From Parasponia andersonii (lineage: Eukaryota > Streptophyta > Magnoliopsida > Rosales > Cannabaceae), in assembly GCA_002914805.1 (NCBI GenBank), contig JXTB01000482.1, positions 202,107-266,106 on the forward strand: DNA of 64,000 bases, written 5' to 3'. The notes below the pieces were generated by a model. That model was not told where the DNA came from. It saw only the letters and a list, made by a program, of their open reading frames with translations, and searched no databases. The translations under genes and the position numbers were made by a program. Every line of letters starts with the position of its first letter. The first letter of the stretch is position 1. Positions 1 through 9,369 of the stretch are shown in pieces.

Positions 1-227
1 AAGCAAAGTCGGAAGGGGTATTCAGGGTGCTAGAAAGCTGCCAGATGGTGCCCAAGGCCTCCGTCGCGATAACAACAGTGCCGGTGCAATCTCCGGCCTC
101 ACAAGTGGTAAAGAGGCCCGCTCCGGACCAAGGGCCAACTCCGAAACAGGAAGCCCCCACCTAAGGAGGTCAAGAAGGTGGCAAGAGGAGGAAGGCGTCT
201 CGTGACCCACTGCCGAAATACGAGCTC

Positions 228-509
228 AACACACCGATCGACGTGATCTACCTCCAAAATAGGGACCGGGGCATTTTTAAAGACCCGCCCAAGTTCGGCG
301 TTCCTGAGCACATGAAAAACAGGAACAGGTATTGCCAACTTCACAAAGATCACGGGCATGACACCATCAACTGCCGCAGCCTTTACGCGCAGGTTATGAT
401 GGCGATCCATGCCGGCAAGTTGAAACAATACATGAAGACCGGCGGAATCCAGCCACAGGAAGACTCACCAGGCCCGAAAAAGGCAAGCAGACCCAGGCCT
501 CCGGATTAG
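228..509 (+). pseudogene. gag: gag C-terminal fragment (Tat lineage)
   Basis: Plus-strand reading frame through about 228-509. It contains a Cys/His knuckle at roughly 331-380 (YCQLHKDHGHDTINC), the CxxH...GHxTxxC arrangement usual in Tat-type Gag, followed by a lysine-rich tail. Gag forms the particle that packages element RNA; the knuckle binds RNA. The fragment closes with TAG at 507-509, and the reading continues in another frame towards protease, so a frameshift is likely near 500. The upstream part (1-227) is also Gag-like in composition, but I could not place motifs. An ATG start is not visible here; the real start is outside the window. Confidence 0.75.
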
Positions 510-511
510 GA

Positions 512-1190
512 GAGCAGGCCCTGAGGATAGTCCCGACCATCGTGTGCAGACCAGAGCTGACCCAGGGTCGGGAGGAGAAGGAAAAATACTTCAAAAAGAC
601 CAAAGAAGGGGTGAAGCGCCTGAGGGGGATGGGCTATTCCATCAACTATTTGATGATGGGAGAAAGCTGCGCCTCTGCCGCCCCCATCACCTTCACCCAG
701 TAAGATTTGACCACGGTGCGCCTGCCTCACGACGACCCCTTGGTGATTAAGCTGCAGATCGACTCCGCGTTGGTCTGAAGGGTCTTGATCGACGGTGGGA
801 GCAGCGTCGATGTCCTGTTCCTCAGCACGTTCGAGAGCGTGGGCTTGAATCGAAATGCACTCAAGCTAACCTATCAGCACTGTTTGCTTTCGATAGTACT
901 AAGGTCAGCCCCTTGGGCATGGTGACCTTGAAGGTCTGCGCTGCGGAGAGATGCTTGGACATGGACTTTGTCATCATCGACTGCCAGTCCTCCTTCAACG
1001 TCATCATGGGGAGAGGATGGATCCACGCCATACATGGGGTCGCCTCCACCCTCCACCAGGTCTTAAGATGTCTATCAAGGGATGGTACCTATACGATAGA
1101 CATCAAGGGAGACCAGGCCTCCGTGAGGAAATGTTTTTCAACCGCCTTGAGGGGAGCCGATGCGAGCCCGAGCACCTTGATGGGGGATAG
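512..1190 (+). pseudogene. retrotransposon aspartic protease region (Tat)
   Basis: The frame starting near 512 reads through LPHDDPLVI to the protease core VLIDGGSSVDVLF at about 781-819. The DGGSS motif replaces the usual DTGA/S of retropepsins and is normal for Tat elements. Downstream, CQSSFNVIMGRGW at about 981-1019 is the conserved second half of the domain. The protease releases Gag and Pol proteins from the polyprotein. Two in-frame stops are present (TAA near 702, TGA at 776-778), and a frameshift lies between 820 and 910 because the later part continues in a different frame. Non-functional. Confidence 0.8.
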
Positions 1191-1287
1191 ATAGCAATCA
1201 AAGGACCGCCTGCCAGCATACATGAAGCGGATCGAAGAGGAGTCTGACGGGCCAGAATCTACGATCGAATAGCTGGTAGCAGTCTCT

Positions 1288-2350
1288 TTGAAAGAGGTAG
1301 AATCGATGAAGGTACTCTTAATCGGGGCCCTATTGCTCGAAGAGGAAAATAACGAGATGTTGGGGTCCATGAGGCAGAATAAAGACATCTTCGCATGGTC
1401 CCATGACGACATGCCCGAGATAGACCTTGCACACGCCTGCCACCGGCTTAACATAAACCCCAATTTCCCTTCGGTCAGGCAGAGATGTCGAAGGTTCATA
1501 CCAGAGAAAAACAGGGCGATCAACAAAAGAGGTAGAGACGCTACTGGAGAATGGCCTAATCATGGAATGCGTATATCCGTGCTGGGTCTCCAAACTGGTG
1601 GTGGTGAAGAAGAAAAACGGCGACGACCGTATTTGCATAGACTTCACCAACCTGAACAAGGCTTACCCGAAGGATAGCTTCCCTCTACCAAGGACCAACC
1701 AAATGGTAGATGCAATAGCAGGATTCGACAGGATGAGCTTCCTGGATGCATACTCTGAATACAACCAGATCCCTCTGTATGAGGAAGACCAGATACACAC
1801 GGCATTTATTATGGAGCGAGGTTTGTACTGTTATAGACGCATGCTATTTGGTTTGAAGAACACAGGGGCAGCCTACCAGAGGCTCATGAATAAAATGTTC
1901 ACCGGGCTGCTAGGGAAGACTATGGAAGTCTACATCGACGACATGGCCGTAAAGAGCAGAGAAACTTCAGACTATCTGGGACATCTAGACGAATGTTTCC
2001 AGATTCTAAGGCAATATCAGATGCGTCTAAACCCCAAGAAATGCCTATTTGGGGTGTCCTCCAGTCAGTTCCTGGGGTACATCATGAGCAGAAGGGGTAA
2101 TAAGGCCAACCCGACCCAGTTGTCCTCAATCGCAGACGTGCAGAGACCCTCGACTATTCGGGAGGTCTAGCGTCTAGCCGAGAAGATAGCCGCTCTCAGC
2201 TGGTTCATCTCCAAGATGTCTGACCGATGCAAGCCTTCTTCCAGTGCCTAAAAAGAAGCTCCATTGTCACCTGGGGGAAGGAGTAGGACAAAGCACTGAC
2301 AGATCTCAAGCTGTACTTAAGTCATCCGCCTATCCTTGCTTCCCCAGCAG
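1288..2350 (+). pseudogene. pol: reverse transcriptase domain (Tat)
   Basis: Catalytic core in two frames joined by a frameshift near 1530. The N-terminal palm approach (PEIDLAHACHRLNINP) is at about 1413-1460, and the main block is at 1562-2170. Visible motifs: RICIDFTNLNKAYPKD, SFLDAYSEYNQI, FGLKNTGAAYQRLMN and the active site YIDDMAVKS (about 1930-1958), where the two aspartates are kept. The thumb (LNPKKCLFGV, QFLGYI) follows. TAG at 2168-2170 falls where Gln is usual in the connection (EVQRL), and another TAG at 2284-2286 also sits at an expected Gln. The connection segment 2171-2350 changes frame around 2225. Confidence 0.9.
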
Positions 2351-2760
2351 AGGGGGAGCGCCTATACACTTATTTAGCAGTGTTTGAAGTAGCGATCAGC
2401 GCCGTACTATTCGTCGAGGAAGACAGCAAGCATAAGCTTGTGTTTTATACAAGCCGCATACTTCTGGATACCAAAACGCGATATAGTATGGCAGAGAAAC
2501 TAGTCCTCGCTCTAGTCAACACTAAGAAGAGACTCAGGCAATACTTTGAGGCAAACTCGATCACCGTGTATACGGATTTCCCCATCTAGCAAATCTTGGC
2601 CAAACCGGACCTATCGGGACGACTAACCAAGTGGGCCATCGAACTGGGGATATACGACATCGAGTATCAGCCTCGAGTGGCGAAGAAAGGGCAAGTCATG
2701 GCAGATTTCCTGGTGGAAATCAAATCCTTCGATGAGCTGCATGACCCACTGCAGACGTCT
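2351..2760 (+). pseudogene. RNase H domain following RT (Tat)
   Basis: The frame reads YLAVFEVAISAVLFVEE from about 2368, then YSMAEKLVLALV and LRQYFEANSITVYTD, and after a TAG at 2587-2589 continues in the same frame with LSGRLTKWAIELGIYDIEYQPR and KKGQVMADFLVEI. This is the RNase H that degrades RNA in the RNA:DNA hybrid. In Tat elements this first domain is often degenerate and a second RNase H follows, as here. One nonsense codon; otherwise well kept. Confidence 0.82.
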
Positions 2761-3170
2761 CAGCCTCGCCTCCCTTCAGCCTGGACCCTCAACACCGACA
2801 GATCCACGAATGCCTCGGGGTCAGGTATCGGGATAGTCCTGCAGACCCCAACAGGACTCAGAGTAGAGAAAGCTTTGAGGCTCGGCTTCTAGGCAATGAG
2901 CAATGAGGTGGAGTATGAGGCATTACTGCAAGGTCTTGAACTGGCTCTGCACTTCGAAGTGCAAAGCATCGCAGTGAAAACCGACATGTAGTTGATCGCG
3001 GGTTAGGTCAGGAGAGACTTCGAAGTAAAAGAACAAAGATTACATAGGTACTTCTCCAAGGTAATGGGGGCGAAAGCCCGCTTCAGCAGTTTCAATATCA
3101 AGCAGATTCCCAGGGAGATGAACCAGAAGGCCTACAAGCTAGCTAAGAGCGTGTCAATCGGGGTGATGAC
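2761..3170 (+). pseudogene. second, archaeal-type RNase H (aRNH) of Tat element
   Basis: AWTLNTDRSTNASGSGIGIVL at about 2779-2840 corresponds to the DGSS..GSGAG start of the archaeal-type RNase H that Tat elements carry in addition to the usual one. NEVEYEALLQGLELAL (about 2902-2950) holds the expected Glu. KTDM, a TAG, LIAG, a TAG, V follows at about 2979-3008, and the domain ends with IPREMNQKAYKLAK (about 3109-3150). Three in-frame TAG codons (2890-2892, 2988-2990, 3003-3005) are present; two of them stand where Gln is the usual residue. Confidence 0.8.
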
Positions 3171-4494
3171 CGGACACGCAGAGATTCTCCTAGAGGACGA
3201 GAGCATGAAGGACTCTTCAGAGACCCACGCACGCCATGTATTTGCAACCGGCTCCGCAGACGAGGGATGGATGAAACCCATCACCCAGTATTTAGCATTG
3301 GGTAACCTACCCGCGGACCCCCAAGAAGCAAGGTCGATCAGACTGAAGGCTGCCAAATATTTGATGGTGGGGGAGCGACTGTATAGGAGATCGATAATGG
3401 GGCCGATGCTGCGGTGTGTAGGTCCCGTTGAAGCGCAGAAACTGATGGAGGAAATCCACGAGGGAGTGTGCGGCAACCACTCTGGCAGACGTAGTCTTAC
3501 CCATAAGGCTCTGATGGCTGGATATTTCTGGCCATACATGATGACTGAGGCGGTCCGATTTGTCAAGAAATGTGATAAATGCCCGAGGTTCGCCCCAATG
3601 AAATGCCAACCCATGGAGGAACTCCATTCGAACATAACTCCTTGGCCGTTTGCCAAATAGGGCCTGGACATCGTCAGAGAGCTTTCCAGAAGTCTAAGGA
3701 GAAAAAAGTACGTCTTACTTGCCACAGATTATTTCACCAAATAGGTAGAGGCTGAAGCCTACGCGACCGTTAGTAAGGCAGACACAATTAACTTCATTTG
3801 GAAAAACATAATCTGTCGATACGGGATTCCGAAAGAGATACACACTGATCATAGCACATAGTTTTAGAATGCTAAGCTTAAAGAACTATGTGAGCTCTAT
3901 GATATAAGGCTCAGCTTCTCATCCGTGAACTACCCTTAGGGAAACAACTAAGCAGAGGCAATGAACAAGGCCATATTTAGCAATATCAAAAAGAACTTGT
4001 AGGAGGCTAAAGGTAGGTGGTTAGAAGAGCTACTGGCCATTGTGTGGGCCCATCGAACCACGGAGCGGAGGTCGACAGGAAGAACGCCATTCGCTATAGT
4101 CTACAGGTCAGAGGCTGTGATCCCGACCGAGATTAGCCTCCAGACCCTTCGCTCCGAAGTGGTAAGAGATGCCCCACTGAAGGAGCAGTAGCTAAGCCAC
4201 AATACAGACCTCCTGGAAGAAACGAGAAACATGGTCATGGTCCACCTGGCCTCATACCACCAGCAGGCTAGGTCCTACTACACAAAGAAGGTTAGCGCTC
4301 ATCGATTTAATGTCGGAGATTGGGTCTTGAAGGTCAGAACAGGGAATTCCTCGAAGCTAGACTCCAATTGGTTTAGATCCTATGAGGTGATCAAATCACT
4401 TGACAATGGTACGTATGTCCTGAAAGAACTCAAGACCGGGAAGAGCCTACCGAACATGTGGAATGCCCAGCACTTGAAAAAGTATCACGTGTGA
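3171..4494 (+). pseudogene. integrase, Tat element
   Basis: The HHCC zinc-binding region HEGVCGNHSG...KKCDKC lies at about 3457-3585. The catalytic core follows: GLDIV (3661), ATDYFTK (3721), HTDHST (about 3841) and the acidic residue in AEAMNK (about 3952); the D, D and E positions all survive. WAHRTTERRSTGRTPF and EAVIPTEI are conserved downstream. The C-terminal block 4231-4494 (GDWVLKVR, NGTYVLKEL, WNAQHLKKYHV, then TGA) is open and is the usual chromatin-side tail. Stops at 3658, 3742, 3859, 3865, 3937, 3949, 4000 and 4189 destroy the frame; most replace expected Trp or Gln. Integrase inserts the cDNA into host chromosomes. Confidence 0.9.
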
Positions 4495-4639
4495 GACATG
4501 TAAATGTTGTAAGACCCATGTAAATGCTTATATTATTAAAAAGCTTAATTCCAAAACAGGTCAAGTTTTTTGCCACACGGATTTATCCTTTGGATTGCTA
4601 TGGAAAAGAGTCTGCCCATAGTGGCAGACCCCACGCACT

Positions 4640-5200
4640 ATTCATGCAATCAAAAATCGTACTATGGGAATCACATTGTGTAATAAAATGCTAGCTGATG
4701 GCCCGAGAAAATGTACGAAGAGGAAAGAGCTGTGCAACCAAAAACTTGCCAGCATACCTCGAAAACGATCGTACTATGGGAATCACATCGTGCAATAAAA
4801 TGCTAGCCGATAACCCGAGAAAATGTACGAAGAGGAAAGAGCTGTGCAACCAAAAACTTGCCAGTAGACCTTGAAAACGATCGTATTATAGGAATCACAT
4901 CGTGCAACAAAATGCTTGCTGATGGCCCGAGAAAACGTACGAAGAGGAAAGAGCTGCGCAACCAAAAACTTGCCAGTAGACATCGAAAATGATCGTACTA
5001 TGGAAATCACATTGTGCAATAAAAGGCTTGGCCCAAGAAAACATATGAAGAGGAAAGAGCCGCTTAACCAAAATACTTGCCAGCCATCCCCATCAAGAAT
5101 CGTACTACAGGGATCACGTCGCTCGTCCACGACCTGGGAGGACGTGCGAAAGGCGATAGACCACGCGGCGAAAACTTGCAGCCTACCCTTAAAAGAAAGC
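4640..5200 (+). repeat. Tandem array A, 112-bp unit, five copies
   Basis: The marker TCGTACTATGGGAATCACA recurs with small changes at about 4657, 4769, 4881, 4993 and 5100, giving a period of 112 bp (last step 107). Each unit also holds GAGGAAAGAGC and CAACCAAAAACTTGCCAG. The array lies between the integrase stop and the antisense ORF. Tandem arrays in this untranslated zone are a known property of Tat elements and a documented source of satellite DNA. Confidence 0.92.
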
Positions 5201-5660
5201 GGGGATAGGGTCTACCCGTTGGAAGTAGACCCTCCCTAAGGAGCGCCTTAGCCATACGAAAAGCTAAATGAAAGTGGAGGACATGGTCTACCCATTGGAA
5301 GTAGACCCTCCCTAAGGAGCATCTTAGCTATACGAAAAGCTAAAGGAAAGCAGGGTCAAGGTCTACCCATTAGAAGTAGACCCTCCCTAAGGTGTGCCTT
5401 AGCCATACGAAAAGCTAAATGAAAGCAAGGACAGGGTCGACCAGTTGGAAGTAGACCCTCCCTAAGGAGCATCTTAGCTATACGAAAAGCTAAAGGAAAG
5501 CAGGGTCAGGGTCCACTCGTTGGAAGTCGACCCTCCCCAGAGAGCACCTTTGCCACGTGTGAGACAAAGGCGAGCGGAGTCTGGATCTACCCATTAGAAG
5601 CAAACCCTCCCCAGAGAGCGGTTTTATTACGCGTAGACTGGGAATGAACAGAGTTAGAGC
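5200..5660 (+). repeat. Tandem array B, about 75-bp unit, six copies
   Basis: TCTACCCGTTGGAAGTAGAC recurs in variant form at about 5211, 5287, 5362, 5437, 5512 and 5586, a period of 74-76 bp. Each early unit begins with a short inverted repeat (GTCTAC...GTAGAC) followed by CCTCCCTAAGGAGC, which is itself nearly palindromic. Units alternate between two variants (GCCTTAGCCATACG and ATCTTAGCTATACG), suggesting a 150-bp higher-order unit. The array directly follows array A. Confidence 0.92.
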
Positions 5661-5929
5661 CTACCTGTTGGAAATAGTCCAGTACAAGACCAAGAATGAA
5701 GACAGAAGTTAAAACCAAACTCTGTTTATTATTTCTTAAAAATACAAAATGCATGGTCGACAGGGACACGCACTCGGAAGCTTTACTTGTAAGAAGCAGG
5801 TCTTGGACAGACTTGCAGGGACACATCAGAGTGGTAGCACCCTGTTTGCTCCTGATGAGAGCCTTATACACAGCGGTACTCCCCTTGACTGGGGAAAGGT
5901 CTGCCGAAGGGCCTGCATCAGAACCTATA

Positions 5930-7041
5930 AATAGCAAGCAACGTAGATAGAACGCAGCCATAACCGGATCGACAGAGCTCCAGGATGCGAAAATGAACTC
6001 CCCCTTAACTCTTTTGGGGGCGGCAGCTTCATCTCTATGGAGCCTGACGTACTCCTCGGCCACGAGCCTCACGGCCTCTTCGAGCTCGTGGCTAGTTAGC
6101 ACCACCAGGTCGTAGGGACCTGCCAGCTGGCTCGAAGCCGTAACCTAACGACCAACCATAGCGATGTGACTCTATTCATCCCGGTGAAACTGATTCAGAG
6201 CTGGGGCGTCAAGCTGGCTCCGCAGGTGCTTTGTGATTACCCAGGTATCCAGTGGGAAGGGAAGGTATGAGATTATCCTAGGCATCATATTCATCACCTG
6301 AGGGTTCAGGATGGCCTGGATGTGTCGGTAATCCCCAGGGGACCCAAAGATGACGATCCCCTCTAGCTCCTTGAGCTGCCCCGCCGACAATTGCGGCTTA
6401 GACCTGCTTTCTTCTGCAGAAGCTGCACAAGGAAAAATATCATGAGCAATAACGGATGAGGTGAACGCAGACCCAAAAATCACGACCTAGTACTTACTCT
6501 GCAGAAAAAACGAAGGAACTTGGAAGTGCTCCTTATTCACCTAAGGAGAGCACCACGCCCCTCTGACAGCATAAAGCCTAGAATGGGAGTCACATTGCTT
6601 GTCCGACCTCGGCAAGCCCCAGAAAATATGGCGTCCAGGGAGCGGTTGGAGGTAGAAAGTGGGGTAGGACCTCTTTTTGGGGATGATGGTGAATTTGTAG
6701 GCATAAAAGACCACCTCCAGGTCGATATGTATGTTATAGAGAACTGACAGGGCAGAGAGCCCCATCAAGATCATGACCCCGTTAGCATTCAGCTGCATCG
6801 GGTGGATCCCCGTCAGAGCGAAGAACTGATGGATCAGGGGAGGAAGGGAAAACCGTAGCCATTCCAAATGCCTCCTCCCCAAAATGATAGAGCCTTCGGG
6901 GGCAGAGGGCCAAAGGTACCAATCTGCGGGGCCCTCGACCCTTTGCAATGTAACTCCGCCAGGGAAGCAGAACTGTCTCCTCAGCGAATCCAACTCCGAA
7001 TCCACGACAGGGCAGAGCTTCTGGTTTTGGTTCGAGGCCAT
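5930..7041 (-). pseudogene. Antisense ORF (aORF) of the Tat element, putative gypsy-type transposon protein family
   Basis: The minus strand opposite the retroelement encodes a protein-like frame starting MASNQNQ at 7041. It runs through RRQFCFPGGVTLQ, ILGRRHLEWLRFSLPPLIHQFF, GIHPMQLNANGVMILMG and IPKKRSYPTFY to a stop at 6541. Further frames at 6483-6172 (KPQLSAGQLKELEG) and 6105-5930 (LTSHELEEAVRLVAEEYVRLHRDEAA) continue it, separated by stretches that look like introns or frameshifts (acceptor-like TTGTGCAG near 6425). The first block resembles the plant 'putative gypsy type transposon' family found antisense in Tat elements. The function is unknown in the family. A TATA box lies 120 bp upstream. 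It could be partly functional, but the breaks make this unlikely. Confidence 0.72.
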
Positions 7042-7160
7042 CGTTCTGAATACAATCAAAAGGAGCAAAAGTTTCTAGTAGAGGAGAAGTCGGAAACCCT
7101 AAGATTTTAGAAAACTAAATGATTGGAGATTTTAGTAAAGTAACAAATGAGCGAAAATGC

Positions 7161-7171
7161 GGTTTTTATAG
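7161..7171 (-). promoter_or_regulatory. TATA box for the antisense ORF
   Basis: On the minus strand the sequence reads CTATAAAAACC, about 120 bp before the antisense ATG at 7041. This spacing fits a plant promoter with a roughly 90-bp leader. It lies between the aORF and the polypurine tract, so the promoter is internal to the element and points against it. Confidence 0.5.
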
Positions 7172-7358
7172 AAGGGGAGTCGAAATGTCCCCCTTTGAAG
7201 AGGAGCGGTGTGAGGAAGGCTGAAACACAGGAATTTCGAAAATCTGAAAAGTCACAACACGGGATAGCGTTCGTAAGCTTCGGTAACTGGAGAGAAATAA
7301 TGGTAAGAGGCCAAGTGTACCCTTCAGATTAAAGGACTGGAGACACAATTTCCCCACT

Positions 7359-7381
7359 TGATGGATGCGAATCCATCAACT
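7359..7381. repeat. Perfect short hairpin before the polypurine tract
   Basis: TTGATGGAT and ATCCATCAA face each other across a GCGA loop, directly upstream of the polypurine tract and LTR. It could fold in element RNA; no function is known to me. Confidence 0.6.
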
Positions 7382-7398
7382 AGGGAAATGGAGGCAGT
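7381..7398 (+). promoter_or_regulatory. Polypurine tract
   Basis: AGGGAAATGGAGGCAG sits immediately before the LTR start TGTGGAGC. Such a purine run primes plus-strand cDNA synthesis in LTR elements. Position and composition fit; the exact cleavage point is inferred. Confidence 0.65.
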
Positions 7399-8231
7399 TG
7401 TGGAGCCTGTTCCTAGATCACGTACCACGTGGACGATTACGTGGCAGAATAGGTCACAAGGGGTGCACGTCATCCGTCACATGTCCAGAGTGACCATTTA
7501 AAAGCCATGCGAGTTGCACGTGATACCGTATAGGCCTGGGGCTGTCAGGGGCCAGGGCCAAATCCATTCGAGACCCTGGACCGGTTAAGCCCAGCTCATT
7601 TCCTACCTCGACGGCTGAGGTTCAGGAGGCTCGAGGGTCTTTCGTTAGAAGACCCCTGAACAGTAGCATACTATTCCAGACCCAGACAGGACATTTAATG
7701 CAATCCTGAGTAGGTGCGCGCATTGGGCAAACCGTCCTGACAAAATGGCAGTTTGTCAAAATCTCTCCCCTGACAGGCTCGAGCTATAGGGGATGGCGAA
7801 AACTAGGCCACGACGATACAGGGAGAATCACGGTAATCACAGCCCATGATCTCTAGAGTAAGTCCTGATGAGAAAAGGTACTCGGTCCTGGGATTGAGAA
7901 TCATGAAGTTCACAGTTCCAGGACTATATATATGAGCCATGAGTCCCCGAAAAGAGAAGAGGCATGTACGCATACAAAAAGAAATATTTAAAAGTTTATG
8001 AGCAAGAGACAAAGATATACTCATACAGAGAAAAACTAAATCTTTGCTACCCTGAATGAAAGATAAACAACTGACTTAAGCATTGGAGAGTCTTTGCAGG
8101 CGGCCTCCCCCGCCTCTCCGACCCTGCCTGAAGTCAAAAGCACTCTGGGATAGTAAAGATACGTGGACAGTTGGAAGATATAACATCACAGTTCAGGGAC
8201 ACATGGACAGCTGGTGAAAACCGCTCCAACA
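7399..8231 (+). mobile_element. 3' LTR of the Tat element
   Basis: Begins TGTGGAGC and ends GCTCCAACA, near-perfect short inverted ends with TG...CA termini, 833 bp long. The U3 part holds several ACGT-core motifs (7425, 7438, 7465, 7516) and a TATA box at 7924. The last 110 bp are similar to plus-strand sequence running rightward from 35119 when inverted, which supports the 3' boundary. The LTR carries promoter and polyadenylation signals of the element. Confidence 0.85.
7924..7933 (+). promoter_or_regulatory. LTR TATA box
   Basis: CTATATATAT within the LTR, about 525 bp after its start, in the strand sense of the element. Transcription would start some 25-35 bp downstream, marking the U3/R border. 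Confidence 0.55.
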
Positions 8232-9235
8232 CCTAGTATGTTGATTTTATTGAAAAACCCGAGTATGATTATTTTCATATTTCAGTTCTATATTGCACGT
8301 GTTATAGGATCATACATGAGCACCGTGTTAGAATCGTAGGTTTACAGTGTGGTGCTGCGTGCCCCACCGTAGGTGTAGAGTCCGTAAACCTGCATGGAGT
8401 TTTGTTACTTCTGATTACCTCCCCATTTGGCAAGAGTAGGCAATTCAGTTGCCCCTCCAGGTTTGTTAGGCGACACACGGGTGTCCCCTCCGAGTATGGG
8501 CTTAGGTGTCAGGCAGGCTGTTAGGCTTACTTAGTGCCATCATCTTGGGTTTCTATAGATGAGAGGATGAGAGCTCATGGGTATGGGTTAATTTGTGTCT
8601 TGTGCATATGAATTGAATGGTTTTGATTATACTGCTTTATATATATATATATATATGGATTTCTGGTTTGGATTATATATATATGTATGTTTTGGACTAA
8701 ACTAACCTTGCAGGAATTCTCCATCACTAAAATGTTTTCGACCGGGTAATTATTTTTCCTACTGAGCATTTTATGCTCACCGCCTACCTTCTTCCTTAGG
8801 TGGTGTCCAGTCCGATATTGGTGATCAAAAGGAGTAAGAGGTCATCTTAACTCTAGTTCGTTTCTTGGTAATGCTAGAAGCTTGTTGTCGTGGTGTTTGG
8901 ATTGTTTGAGTTTTGTTTAGCATTGAACCAAGATTTACTACATTCCACTTTTGTCTTTGAACTTATATATACCATTCTGGGATTTGAGTTTCATTGTGGA
9001 TGATGATGATGCTTGGACTTATATTTGATTTCGTATTTTTAAATAATTATTCGATCTATGTTTAATGGTATATATGAACTGTGAGAGTGGTTCACGGAAT
9101 GAAATTCTAATTGTTTTATTTAAATGGACCGTTTTATAAAAACTAGAACTTTTGACATATTTTAAATAAATCAAAGAATTTCCCACCTTTATGAAATTCC
9201 CTTTCTGCCACTGGCCTGGGTTTTGGGTCGTGACA
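8232..9235 (+). mobile_element. 5' LTR of the chromovirus, right part only
   Basis: Ends GGTCGTGACA at 9235, the typical 3' end of Tekay/Del LTRs. Shared landmarks with the solo LTR include CCGTAAACCTGCATGGAG (about 8390), GGTGTCCC, GATGAGAGGATGAGAGCTCATG (about 8560) and TACTGAGCA...TGCTCACC (8760). The sequence starts abruptly at the end of the Tat LTR. A (TA)n run lies at 8638-8656. Confidence 0.85.
8763..8779. repeat. LTR hairpin TGAGCAT-TTT-ATGCTCA
   Basis: Perfect 7-bp arms around a 3-nt loop. The same hairpin in the same context occurs in three other LTRs here: 48231-48248, 58314-58331 and 63636-63653. Confidence 0.75.
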
Positions 9236-9243
9236 GAAATTTT

Positions 9244-9255
9244 TAGTATCAAAGC
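9244..9255 (+). promoter_or_regulatory. Primer-binding site (initiator Met tRNA)
   Basis: TAGTATCAAAGC differs by two G-to-A changes from TGGTATCAGAGC, the complement of the 3' end of plant initiator methionine tRNA. It starts 9 bp after the LTR end, as in related elements. Confidence 0.75.
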
Positions 9256-9369
9256 TTTGAGTTTAATAGCTCGGATGTATCACTATTAAATTAGATTGAA
9301 GTTGATTTTATGATAAGCATTCATTATTATCGCATTAACAATTTGACATATTATTTCAGACTTATAAGG

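Larger units (their letters stand above)
1..8231 (+). mobile_element. Tat-lineage Ty3/gypsy LTR retrotransposon, 5' truncated by the window
   Basis: The order gag zinc knuckle, protease, RT, RNase H, a second RNase H, integrase, tandem repeats, antisense ORF, polypurine tract and LTR is seen directly. Two RNase H domains and an antisense ORF between integrase and the 3' LTR are known hallmarks of the Tat lineage (Retand, Grande, Ogre relatives). The 5' LTR and most of gag lie outside the window. Every coding domain carries stops or frameshifts, so the copy is dead. It ends at 8231, where sequence of a second element's LTR begins, which implies insertion into that LTR; the matching target duplication would lie left of the window. 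Confidence 0.92.

Noticed and set aside
5930..7041. Antisense ORF as an independent host gene
   Set aside because: Its position between integrase and the 3' LTR is the standard place of the Tat antisense ORF, so it belongs to the element.
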